This document shows positions 34,829 to 46,966 of a DNA stretch of 64,000 bases, piece after piece (the first letter of the stretch is position 1; every line of letters starts with the position of its first letter). Both the position numbers and the translations under genes were made by a program. Under the pieces are notes generated by a model. It did no database searches and was not told the DNA's origin. It saw nothing but the letters and a program-made list of their open reading frames with translations. The stretch comes from Theobroma cacao (lineage: Eukaryota > Streptophyta > Magnoliopsida > Malvales > Malvaceae), in NCBI RefSeq assembly GCF_000208745.1, contig NC_030851.1, positions 5,060,524 through 5,124,523 of the forward strand, given 5' to 3'.

Positions 34829-37374
34829 CAATCAAAAAGAGAGTCTTTGTGTCTTTCTCTCTCGGTCTAATTTTCTGTTTTTCAGGGGAGAAAAAAGAAA
34901 AAGAAACCAAGAGGGAAAGAAAAAAAATTGAAATAAATCAAACAAAAAAAAGATAAAGAGTTTGGGTGCGTTTTTAAGGAATCATGTTTATCAGTTTATA
35001 GATTTTCTTTATTCTCTTAAAAGAAAAGGTTGTTCGAGAGTTGCCCAAGGAAAAACACGGAAAGTTAAGAGTTATCTTGGGGTATAATGGTAGGGCAGAG
35101 GTTTTCCTCTTTCAACATCGAAAGGTCTATGGGGTTGGGCAAGCGCGTAGGGCGAAGCTTCTCTGGTTTGAAATCGAATATAATCTGGGTTTTGGCCATT
35201 CGGGTTTGGTCCCTTTGACACAAGTCTAGCAGCAGCGTTACGTGAGGGCCTGAGGGGTAAGGGAAGACTCTTAAAACTTGTTTCTTTCGTTTTCTTTCTT
35301 ATTTTCTATCTTTTAATATATAGATTTTTTTTTTTTGTTTATTTAAGCCTATGAGAGTCCATTCAAGTTACACTTTTGTGAAATGTCTGGTCAAACAATA
35401 TCCTAGTCTTCTCTCTCTACGTATATGGATACTTTTGTTTGGCATTGCTAGGATTATTGTTCTAGTTCATTTCGCCTTGCACGTCTGCATCAGGCTGATA
35501 ATCCAAAAGCTCTAGTCAATATTGTACAAATTATAAGTTTATTTTGTCAAATGTTTTATTTAATTTTAAATAGATTATGAATGGTTAGTAAATTAGATAA
35601 AGACAAATGCTAGAGGTTAATCTTTTGGTTTATTTTTTTAGAAGAGTGATCAATTTATACTCTTTATCAATTGTGGTAAACAAAATCTCATTACATCATA
35701 TAATAATAAATATTATCATTTTATATTTAACTATTAATGATATTATTATTCTATTAAAAAGTCTATTAAGATTTATGAAAATAGTGATAATTTTCGTGAA
35801 TTAATTTCCATGTTAGTCGAAATATATAAGAGAATTTCTTTTGAAAAACCCATGTGTTTTGTACCGTTTGAAATCATATTCGCATGTAAACACCACCCCC
35901 AAAAAAATCACTTTGATTTGCTAGTAGAAGCCAATGGGAACAGTTACAGATAGTGCCATATCCAGTGGGAGTTGTTGGTTATGCCATTGGTCCCTGGATG
36001 ATACTGTCGGCCCCATGTTAGAGAAACCATGTTTTAGGTAAAGATGGACCAGACATATGTAGCAAGTACTTCAGTATGGTATGGTTAGGCAAAAGATGGA
36101 CCAGACATGAAAATAGTTTCGTAGGGAGGCATTATTGCTAGGGGAAATTGGTTAAGGTTGTATGCTTGTACTATCTTGCATTAATAGCATTATCCATTAG
36201 ATCGAAATCAAAGGTGTCCAAAATAGAATGAGTTTTACAATAGCAGTAGCAGGCAGGGTTTGGAAAAGGCTTTGCATTGTTTTAAAATAGGAATTCGATC
36301 AAAAATTGTTCTTTCTGGCTTGTGGCTTTCAAGCCAAGCAGCCTACCACACGTTTGGTGGATACTTAAAATGTACCTAAACCCTAAACCCTAAATCAAGG
36401 AAAGAATATTATTTATGTTATTCAAAGACAACTATTGCTTAATTGGATTAAAACACTGATCGCAATATAATATTAATATTAATGTTATTGGTCCTCTAAT
36501 TTAATCATTGGCAGCATAACATAACAACCAAAGTAGCTTCTTGTTTTGCTCCTTGTTTTTTGGTTTCTTTTTGAAGTATGCTTTTTTACTTTTAAGTTAG
36601 TCTAACCGTTATCCATCCTGTGAAAGCAAGGGTATCAACTTCAATAATAACACACTACAAAGGATAAAAGAAGCAGCCGCCACAGGCAGGAAAGGATATT
36701 CATATAGGGAAGTCTATAGCTAGGTGAGTTTTCCAAACAAATATGCAATTATGTCAATAATAGACGTGCATATAGAGCAAACCAGCATGGGAATTTGAAT
36801 CGCTTAGGCAATGTTAAGACTATATTTGTTTACATTGATTTATGCTATTAATTAACACTACATCAAAATAAAAGGAAAACTGAGAAACAAAACCAAAATT
36901 GACAGTGATAGAACTATGATACATCTGGAGAAAATACAGGTTAAGAGTTAGACACCAAAGACTACATCACTGGCAACTCCAAAACACCCCTGCCATCAGC
37001 CGAGTGTAAATTGCATTCCCCAGCTTTTATATCTATTCATTGTGCCAGTCTAAAGTATAAACCGATCTCCAATACTTCAGATACCACCACAGAAGTTAGT
37101 TAGCATGCAAATTATGTATAAGCAAATCTCAGTGCGGGTCCAAAAACATAGAGGGAAAAAGAACAAAAGAATTCTTCCTTTTCTAATGTCAAATCTTCTG
37201 AATGCACACTCACCATGTTGTGCCCACCCAGTATAATCATTCACAAGACAAATCACCCCAAATCAACTTTTGGTACAGCATTCTTCTTCAATCAGGCACC
37301 AGGCAGAAACTTGCTGAATTTGTCCCATTTCTTTAGCCATACATGTATCAGTGATTTCGGTTTCAAGTTGCAAT
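34829..37374. promoter_or_regulatory. Fucosyltransferase upstream region and spacer
   Basis: The proximal part is purine-rich on plus (34885-34960) and is probably 5' UTR and promoter on the minus strand. A two-copy telomere-type word (AAACCCTAAACCCTAAA) lies at 36378-36394. A direct repeat AAGATGGACCAGACAT occurs near 36042 and 36104. No gene seen in 35230-37370; the right end is 3' flank of the COR28-like gene. Confidence 0.4.
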
Positions 37375-40300
37375 TTAACTCTCCCTTAGAAAGTAACACA
37401 TGTCAGACTTTGGACAGGGGAAGCTCTCAGGATGCTCTGACAGCAATTTCTTTTTCCCTCTTTTTGTAGATGTGTCACTGATGACGGAGTCATCTACTGA
37501 ATGTAATCTTCCAAGTGGCACAACCTGAACAAGAGTTTCATGGATAATAAAAGTGAGATTACAAAAAATTAAACATCATCTAAAACAACTTAAATCCATA
37601 AACAAGAGGCAAACACAAAGTTAATTCTAACATTACTTGACTGTTGCTTGAAGCACCAAGCATTGCCGTCATCTTCAAGCGTTTTGCCCCAGACACACAG
37701 CTGATCTTTTTTCCTTGGTCTTCATCCGCAAAATTCTGGTCTGAGACCTCTATGAAAGACCAAAAAATTTTATTAAACAGAAAAGACAGCCACCATTCCA
37801 GATGAACTAAAAAATAGTTAAAAATTTCTCCCAGGGGGCAAACCAAAGAAAACAAAACAAGTTTCTTTTCAAAAACTAGCAAAGGAAAGTATCCAGATGG
37901 TGAGAAAGATAGGAATGGCCAACAAATACTGGCTACTGTATAAGAATGAGATGCTTAATCACAAAAGTCCCTTTCAGTGCATGATTTCTCATAGAAATCC
38001 ATTTAGACACCCCATATCTAAATACTGAATATGAACCAAGACAAAGTCAATAATGCCTCTTTGTTATATATTAGAAACCCATTAACTAAGTGCAAGAAGC
38101 AACTACAAAACACAACGCTACAGATATTTATCCCACAAAACATGGTTTCAAGTACGTGGGCACAAAAATGGAAAACGCCAGATGAAGAAGAGAAAGAGAA
38201 AGAACAGGAGAGAAAATATCTTTCATGAATGGGGAAAAACAAAACTAATACATTCCAAAAAAGAGTCGCTGAGCTTGTCTTAAAGCACTGTCATCAAAAA
38301 ATATTAGCAGGCATTACTTAAGTCACCTAAACCTCAAATCTCAAAAAAGTTATGGTCAGCAAAATGCATCCTTTACTCCACTCTGCTCAATTTAGGCTAA
38401 AGCTTATGAAATATTGAAAGTTCCAAATATTTTTTTAGTACGTCAACTCACACGATCTCAATCTAATCATTCTTATTTACCACAGCACTTTAAAATCTAT
38501 GTCGCGTATGACCAAAACCATGCCTCTACCATCTTACTGAACACTTCATTTATTATCCATCTTTTCTTGTATAAGCTGAAATTATGGTTGTTTTCTACTT
38601 GCCAAGCTCTCAATATAAAAAGCATGGCTGATCTAACAACCATTTTATAAATTTTATTTTCAGCTTAGTACCGTAATACATGGCTGGTCATTTTTTTATG
38701 CCATTCCAGCTTGATCTTACCAAAACACAACTCCCCACATAGCATCTCTCCACTCCATCCAATCCATTCTATTCAAACGAATAACATCCTCAGCAAGTCC
38801 TCCTTCCTCCAGGATCCATCATTATCTCTAATAGTAACAAACAACAAAATCCAGGCAGATATCAGAAGCACAGCAAAACAAAAGCAACTACTCGGAAGAC
38901 TTACATCAGTAAGACCAAGTTGCTTTCAGCAATACTGCAAACTTTATAGAGAGAGAGAGAGAAAGAGAGAGCGCCAAAATTGACAGGCCTTTACCAGTGG
39001 TGAACAAGTAACATAACCCAAAAGGCTCATTCATGAAACATTTCCCGCTAAAAGCAAACTAGGAGAGAAACACATTTTTTTGCATATATCTCCAGGAAAA
39101 TGATGCATGGACATGGCAAAGTGCAATGCATAAGTTAAAAAAGTATAAACCAGTTAGCATGGAATAGGGAAACTCCTAACAGACATGGAAAAAAAAAGGG
39201 CCTATTCAGATTTACCAGGGGTGCAGCAATCCAAACTTTGATTGCAGGAATGAAATATCAGATGGTGTTGGGAGCTTCTTGCTGATTTGTAAGAAACGTT
39301 CGAATTACTTTTCAAGTAGATTCCATCATTTAGAACCGCAGTTTCTGTTGGAACAGGAAATGTTGAGGAGCTGCTTTTGCCTGCAGATCTAAAATGTTCT
39401 ATCCATGGACTTCCCAGGATTTGGTTAGAATCAGCAGTGCTATCCAACAAAGGGTCATTGCTCTCATAGTCTATCTTCTGGCAGCAGCCATCTTGTAGAA
39501 TCGAAATCTGAAAAGATAATCGAGATCATTTATTCAAGCAAGGGAACTCATTGAAACAAGGTCATAAGGTGAAGATGACAAGCAGATTGAATCTCTGACC
39601 TGATCAGAAGAATTATGTCCTTTGGCTGGAAGTTTTTGGGTTGGATATGACCCCCAAATTTCCTCTTTTAAGTGACAGCCATGCAAACTTATGGAACAAT
39701 GCAACTGCTTAACAAATGATGCTTCTAGGAAATCAAGATATAAGTTGTGCTTCTCATTTGTCCAAACCATACTTTGACCCTGCTAAGTTAAAAGTTAAAA
39801 TAGAAAAGGAAAAGATTTAAGATGAACACACAAAGAAAAGAGAGCTTGAACAATAAAGAGAAGAATTGAACACCATAGATTGCAGGGGAAAAAACTCAAC
39901 CATTTACATCAGACTAACTGATAAAGAAAGAAGAGTTTCCTATAACAAGAGGACATTATATAACTTACCATCCAATTTACAGTGACTTCAAATAGCTCAA
40001 TGATCATTCTGCTAGGTTCTACCCTCCTATTTATCAGGATTTCTTGGATAGATTGTTCTACAGGCAAACAGGTGGAAAAGGTGCCGAACAAATACTTAAC
40101 CTAGGTTGGAAGCACTAGGTAGTGCACAAGAAATTACAATACTAACTGAACAAATCAAGGATTGCAGTACTAAAAACTACATGAGAAAGTAGGAGATGAC
40201 TGGACAATTAAAGCCATTCATGAATAATATATTGATACCAAATGGAAAGTGAACAAGACATTTTTGAGGTATTGAATAGGGAACCTAATCACATTCAGCA

Positions 40301-41916
40301 GAACTCCATCTTATATACTAAATGAATCGAGCAAATGGAGGAGTTGTGCTTAAATAAGTTAGAGCATGCTGAAAATCTAGAGGCAGACCCCAATGGTCAT
40401 AAACAACCAGCAAGTAATTTTCTTTCAAAAAAGGACAAACAACAGTTCTCTGTAAGAACATAATGATCCATTGAGATATCAAGAGGGGGAAACTAATAAG
40501 AGACCAAATCAAGTAAAACAAATTTCAGAATCACTTAAGTCAACACTGTCTTCTTCCATTAAGGGTCATCTTAATAGACTTTTTTTATCCAAATGCTTAG
40601 CCATGGGCAAAGAAAATGACATAGGCTATTCTTCCAAAAATCTTCCATTCAACTCCAATATATCTTCAAGAAACAAGAATGTGGAGTGTTCCAGATCATC
40701 AACCCAATCTTTGGTCTCAACTCTATCATCTTATTTTCATACCTGTTAAGAAAAGATAAGATACTTGTCCAATGGTATATCTGATATAAAATTAAGATTT
40801 TGCTCTAAAAAAGGTTTTTGAAACATAAAAGAACAGGACAATGGATAATAATAGTATGTAAAACTACCAGTCACCAATCTTGAACAAAATGTAGCCAATT
40901 CTGTCTCGATAAAGTGAATGATAGAACTTAAAAAACCTGCTTCCACAATTAACTTATCAGAACTTCAATCCTGTTTTAGAAAGAAAAAGAAAACTGAAAT
41001 CCAAATTAACGAAGTAAGCCACCTCGATTATCCATATTATTTATTTCCAACATGCATGTAAAGGGTTGCTACGTTCTCACAGGCTCTATTAGACGCGCTA
41101 GAAATCACAGCCAGATAGGAAACCTTGGTTTCAGCTTGTCACCCTTTGCTTTGCTGACAATTCTTTCAAATTATTTCACATTCTGCATTAATCTAGCGGA
41201 CAAATCTCTCTTAAACATTTGGTTAGAAGTTGCTTCCAAAAATATTTATCACCACAATTATCTCAAGCAACTGTGAAACATCAAACCTCTATATGTAAAG
41301 AATACATTTATATAGAACCACAAAATATTGCAGTAATGATTCTAATAATGAAAGAAAGAAATACTCAACGGATGCCCCCATTAAACAATTGTTTTCAAAC
41401 AACTAGCTGCTAATCGGTGCAAGTAAAGAAATTAGTTATAACTTTACTGTAAATATCCATTTCTCTACTCCAAAACAGTAAACCAAACTAAATAGTTAAG
41501 CATTATAAAAGCTGAGATTCTCAGTCTCATCTTCTTCAATGAAAAGATCTATCTCCGCTTCACTATTTTCCCCTAATTTGATTTTCTAACTGAAAATAGA
41601 ACCTTCGTTTATTAAAAAACGCAGAACAAATTATTTGCAGTCAAAATATATTCTCAAATTATCATATTGACTAAATACTAAAATTTATATATGAGGAATA
41701 ACACATGCAAAGCCATAATCCAAACCAAAAAAAAATGAAAGTTAAATTAGAAAGGAAAATTACCGGTCTTGCATTAGCAGTAGGATCTCTGAAGCTCTCA
41801 ATGGTTACAGCACAGCCAGAGGAGTCCGAGTTCGTCCTAGTCAACTCACTTACACAAGCCTGGGAATCCGAAAACGGAGCCGGAAACGGAAAATTGCACC
41901 GGAGATTATCCCCCAT
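37375..41916 (-). CDS. COR28: COLD-REGULATED 27/28-like protein
   Basis: Arabidopsis COR27/COR28 are small nuclear regulators that link cold, blue light and the circadian clock. Five exons on minus: 41916-41764, 39779-39600, 39507-39216, 37749-37637 and 37524-37375 (TAA). All borders are GT-AG and phases agree, giving 295 residues, somewhat longer than the Arabidopsis proteins. Family landmarks are the Trp-start motif in exon 2 (WTNEKHNLYLDFLEASFV, from residue 57, then KQLH) and the acidic VSDQNFADEDQG of exon 4. There is a basic TSTKRGKKK near the C-terminus. The rest is Ser-rich and probably disordered. Introns 1 and 3 are long (about 2.0 and 1.5 kb). The upstream region has G-box and evening-element-like sites. 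Position next to a DUF1685 gene and an EMB2758-like gene matches At4g33980. Confidence 0.85.
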
Positions 41917-42150
41917 TGTATTTTTCTATCTTTCTCCTCTTTCAAATCAAAAAAAGAAACGTGAAAATTGTTTAATTTAAAAGAGAAGTTTTCCTTCAAT
42001 TTAGCAGAGAAAATAGAGAGGGAGAGGCCGTGTTGTTGGGGCCAATAAAGGCTCCACATGGCGACGCTTTTACACGTGTCAATACCATCAGATATGTGCC
42101 ACGTCATCAGGAGCGATAATATCTTCGGCCAATGTCAGCCAGATATTTAT
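41917..42150 (-). promoter_or_regulatory. COR28-like promoter with G-box and evening-element-like motifs
   Basis: Within about 235 bp upstream of the start codon: CACGTG at 42073-42078, CCACGTCA at 42099-42106, AATATCT at 42118-42124, and AGATATTT at 42141-42148 (AAATATCT on the gene strand, one base short of the evening element). From the family's known biology these would be bound by PIF/HY5/bZIP and CCA1/LHY/RVE-type factors. Binding is inferred, not shown. Confidence 0.55.
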
Positions 42151-43978
42151 TTTTCCTCCGCTTCCAGGCTACTCGCTTTCCAAATTTCCAACTTTAAAAC
42201 AAAAAAAAAAAGGTGCAGATTGCAATATTCGGTGGCTCGCGACTGTGCTTCACTCGCTGTTCATATTTGTGCATATTTGCGTGCTTAGCGTACGGCGGTT
42301 TTTTTGCAGGATTTGGAATTTGTACCGACTCGGGGAGAGTTAAAAGTTAATCGCGTAATACATAACGCTTAACAAATCACATAGGAACTTTCAAAAAAAA
42401 AAAAAAACAAATCACATAGGAAAATCAACATTATAATTACGCATAATAATTGTTATCGTAAATACCTTGCACATAAATTTTTTTGTAAATAAAATATTTT
42501 TATCTTTTTGGTGCATAAAAAATGTCATTTTTCACTCTCCCAACATATATATAGTTGTCTTATTTGAGAATAAGACAACTAAATATATGTTAAATACAAG
42601 GAAATTTTTACCCCTACATAAAATTGTAAATAAATTAAATCATATTGTACATTTAAGAATAATCAATTAAGTTGTAAGAGTATTTGAGATTTTTTAATCG
42701 AGTATTTTTGTTAATTGTTCATAAACCATACAAAAATTTGATGTGACTTTTTTTAAAGGGTTTATATTTGATATAGTGTCAGTGTATAGTATTTATGCAC
42801 CATTATTTAACCATAAAATGTTACGTATTAAATATGTGTAGAAAAAATTCAAAAATCATTCAACATTAATATTTTTAAAATTATAAATATTTATTTTTTT
42901 TGAGTTTTTAATTCTTAAATATATTTAAACGTCATCTCAGTAAAATTTAAAAACATAGATATTTTTAAAATTATTATCATTTAATTAATTTTAAATTTAT
43001 TTACTAACAATAAAATTTATATACTAACAATACATTAAATATAATTTTTTAAAATTTATTTTTATAATTTCAAAATTTTTTTTTTTGGTCACAAAACATG
43101 CTAAAAATTCTAAAATATGAAAAAAAATGTTTTTGTCGTGATGTCCCTTTCAACACGAGTGACCAATAACAAAGTTGAAAAAGAAGGGATCACCACCCAT
43201 TGAGGATAGATAGCAATTTTATCCAAAATGGGAGATATCATTATTTTGCTCCCAAATTTGGTAACATAGTGAATCATACATGAAATGCAAATTTTAGTTA
43301 GTGTCCAGCTCACCCAAAATCAAAGTTGATAGGGCCACGGCTCTTGAAAAGACAAGGAAAGCTTAATAATATGGCAACTAATACCTCTGTAAATCCCGAA
43401 TAATGCGGTTCATTATATTTTCATTATCAATTCTTATTCAGCAAGCTTTATTTCCATATTATATTTAAAATACCATATTTAGAAGATTGATCAAATTGAC
43501 CTTTCTACCAATCTTTCAAATTATCATATTGAAAGCCAAAATTGACTCTAATAAGTCAAAATTTATTTTATGTATAAATAAATAAATTTATTTTGTATTA
43601 AAAATATTTTCATAATTTTGTAATATAAAACTCACACTTTGCTATCCAAAGAGTGCTAATAGAAAAAATTTGGCGTAATACTAATTGAGAAAAAAAACAA
43701 ATAACATCTCAAAAAGTATAAGTAAAGTTTACTAAAAAAAATTGTTTTACTTCGACTGATAAATTAATATAACCAAAACGAAGAAGAAATCAAATCAAAT
43801 CAAATATTAAAAAAAAAACAAGAAGCTAATCATAAAAATATATATTACAATGAAATCCCAATCCTATCTATTACAATACAAACTTGAACTTTAGAAGTTA
43901 TATAAAATTAATTTCTACATCCAATACTGTTAACTGAAGCTTCTATACAAAAATAAGGAGGAAAAGAGAACACCGCAA
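42151..43978. other. AT-rich spacer
   Basis: Between the COR28-like promoter and the 3' end of the DUF1685 gene. It contains a short duplication (CAAATCACATAGGA near 42375 and 42409) around an A-run. The frames at 42467-42670 and 43110-43313 have no recognisable features. Confidence 0.5.
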
Positions 43979-44547
43979 TCAATTTGGTTCTCCTGAAAAC
44001 TGCCGCACCGAACATGCCACCACCTGCGCCCATTGCCGCAACCTAGTCTTAACCGTCTCCGGATCGTCGCCTATAGCCCAACAATTGACATCAGACAATT
44101 AAGAATCGTCGTCGGCGATATGATTTCATTGAATTTAATAAAGAGAATTACTGTATAATACTAATGTTTACCATGATCAATTATCGTGCTAGAGCTACCA
44201 GCATCGTTAAAGGATCCAATCGATGAAGTGGATGAAGACCTCGATAATCTACCGCTATATTGACGATTAACGGCGCAGTAAAATGGCAAAGCGGGTAAAG
44301 TATCGGATAGTTTCGGATCCAGTTCGGGCGAGTCGGGTTCGAAACCGAAACCTAACTCGATACAGCCTTTGAGCTCCTGCAAATCATCGTTGGTGACGCT
44401 TTGGCTACGACGGAGCCCCACGCCATAGCTTCCCTTCCGCCTGAGCCACGCCTCGTCTCGCTCCGCGTCAGGGGACCACGATCGCTGCTTGTATAAATGC
44501 CTTGGTTGTGGCGGAGGGGGTGGAGGCGGCGCGTAACGTCTCGACAT
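43979..44547 (-). CDS. DUF1685 family protein
   Basis: Function unknown; plant-specific DUF1685 family. Two exons on minus: 44547-44172 and 44070-43979 (TGA), joined across a ~100-bp GT-AG intron in phase, giving 155 residues. ATG 44547 is chosen because the GTG four codons upstream (44556) is not a plant start. N-terminus: MSRRY followed by a Pro run (APPPPPPPQP). The family core follows: DDLQELKGCIELGFGFE, SPELDPKLSDTLPALPFYCAV. A Ser-rich stretch then leads into the C-terminal DDPETVKTRLRQWAQVVACS of exon 2, also a family hallmark. No membrane segment. Its place between the COR28-like and EMB2758-like genes matches At4g33985. Confidence 0.9.
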
Positions 44548-44940
44548 TGGGTTCACAGCCGTAGCTGCACGCTGTATCGGGTTGGCTAGGGTTCTCTGGG
44601 TAATCAGTGGGGGAGGGGAGAGGTTCAGGACGTTTCACAAACTCTTCGTGCGTGTTTCCAAGTGTATATATATATTCACATATAACAATATATATGAATT
44701 TAGTTTTTTTTTATTTATTATTTTTAGGAGGTGGCGGGATGGGGGTCTTTTTGAAATATTTTATTGATTTTGGGGCGTTATGTACGCAAAAGCAGCAAAA
44801 CCATTAAATAGGTTTGGTTGGTGGGTCAATGGTGCACCCAGCCAAATTATACAGAGCTCCACCAATCATTTATGGCCACATAATAATTCTAGGATAAAGC
44901 TGTCAATTAATAGCGTTAGTTTTTCGGATTGTTATAATTT
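44548..44940 (-). promoter_or_regulatory. Upstream region of the DUF1685 gene
   Basis: Probable promoter and 5' UTR on minus. No strong TATA match chosen. A short TATATATA-rich stretch lies at 44667-44695. Confidence 0.3.
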
Positions 44941-44944
44941 TGAT

Positions 44945-45368
44945 CAAAAATTAATTCAGTCCTTATATTTTTTAATTTTATTTAATTTTATTTATAAATT
45001 TAAAATCAAAATAATTTTTTTTTAATTTTTTTTAATTTAATTTTTCTCGTAACGATATTTAATTTTATCATTATATGAAATGACGCCACCAATGATATCA
45101 ACATTGACATGATACATTTTTATGACGTGACGTACCATATGACATAAACATGATGACGTGGTAATGTCATATGATATTAATATGATGACATAATAATGCT
45201 GACATAAGATTAACATACTAATATGTTAATGTCACGTGAAATATCAAAAAAATTTTCAAAATAAAAAATTTTATCACATCATAAGAATTAAATTAAATAA
45301 AAATATATAATACAATAATTAAATTGAACAAAATTAAGATGTAGAGGGACTAAATTGAAAAAAATATT
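44945..45368. mobile_element. MITE with TCAGTCC / GGGACTAAATTGA ends
   Basis: The left end ATTCAGTCCTTATATTTTTT and right end GATGTAGAGGGACTAAATTG are imperfect inverted repeats enclosing about 420 bp of AT-rich, non-coding DNA with repeated ATGACAT/ATGACGT words. The end words resemble a common plant MITE type. Target duplication not resolved. Confidence 0.5.
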
Positions 45369-46966
45369 TGAAAAATACAAATCTTTAAGTAGATTATTGA
45401 TACATTTATTAATAAGTCAAATATTTAAATGTAAAAAATTTATGGTGTTAAAAAATATATATAAATATTTTCTTACTTAACTATTTGATTTTAAAATATG
45501 TACATTAATTTATCTTTTTTGTAAAAAATTAAGTTTGAATTCTCCTTCTATAAAAAAAAATTTCGAAAAAATTTCATACTTAAATCAAATTTAGATGAAT
45601 AACTTGCATTCTGTTATAATAAAATAATATAAAATGACTAAATAAACTTTTTCTATTTATAATAGTATAAAAATTTAAAATTTATTTAACTTAATTTTTA
45701 ACTTGAACTGAATTTAAATTAGTAAAATATGTTGATTTCGTTACAATTTTCACAATTTACAAATACCAATTCTTTTAAAATTATTCAACTTTTACTCAAT
45801 TTACTTTTTATTTAATTACACAAAATTCTTATAAAATGATTTTATTTAAGTTCAAATACTACAATCAAATTCTGCTAAATCTTTTAAACCTTAAACGATC
45901 AAATGTAGACACATTTTGTTATAACCACATGCTTTCACCCCTCCTAACATTGACGTGGCCTCACATGATTGGCTTAAATATGCCCAATGTTATATGTATA
46001 GCTCGTCAATTTGTTTTCATGAATTTTGATATATTGTATAAATATAAAATATTAATATTTTTATGAGTAAATACAAATATTATATGATTAATCAAACGTG
46101 TAAATGTTATAAATACATACACGACTATATTAACAAAATATTTCACGTTTAACAGTTAATTAAACAAATTTTACAAAAAAGAATAAATAAGAGATTTCTT
46201 CTACTTAATAAGCATGTCTTTAAGATTGAAAGTGTAACATAAAGGTAAGACAAACCTGACACCCATTGACATACTAATCACCTTCCTAGGTTTTTATGTG
46301 CATCCACAAAAATTTACTCGTATTACTTTTCACTTATATTTTACCCTAAAAAATATTCATTGAGATACAGAAAGAAAGATTGCTGTAAACATTGAAAAAT
46401 CATCAAAAAAAAAAAAGGAAAAAGAAAATCTTGGCCGCTTACTATTGTTAAAGAAAACAAGCTGGCAATTAGGATGACTAAGAAAGTCAGCTGTGTATAA
46501 TCAACTTTTGTTTCCATGCGCAAAGGGTTTAGAAAACCACATGGTCCAGATAAGCATATGGACCCTCTGACATTCCCACCGAGCTGGCAACTTGGTTGGC
46601 ACTCGAGCAACAGCAGAGCGGTTCAACCACAATGCCAAGAAAGAAAGCACAGTGGTTTGGACTTGGGATCACAAAAATGATGAAACTTTTGATTAAGAGA
46701 AAAAAGTGTCGCCAAATCAGGTTGCAAAAAGAACAACCTTCCCTCACGCGATGCTGATTTAAATGGGTGCATCAAGCTGAAAAGCATTCATTCCTCCAGT
46801 GGCCTTGTCTGACGTAGGCCAACTCATCCTGGAAGTATGCTCAGACTTTAGTGATCATCAATCCAAGCTCCAGCTCAACTGCTCAAGCCCAAAAAGTGTA
46901 CTCAATTCTTCTCGCAATCCCTTGTCTCAACAATTCCAAGGTTGTTCCATCAATTGTTTAGTCATG
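45369..46966. other. AT-rich spacer and PPR gene 3' flank
   Basis: No gene identified. 46340-46960 has gene-like composition and is probably 3' UTR of the PPR gene; its small minus-strand frames have no recognised motif. Confidence 0.45.

Noticed and set aside
34829..34831. TTG as start of the fucosyltransferase
   Set aside because: The next codon is ATG, in the context MGILSNLRG that matches the family start.
44548..44556. GTG start for the DUF1685 protein
   Set aside because: Plants initiate at ATG; ATG 44547 is three codons downstream.
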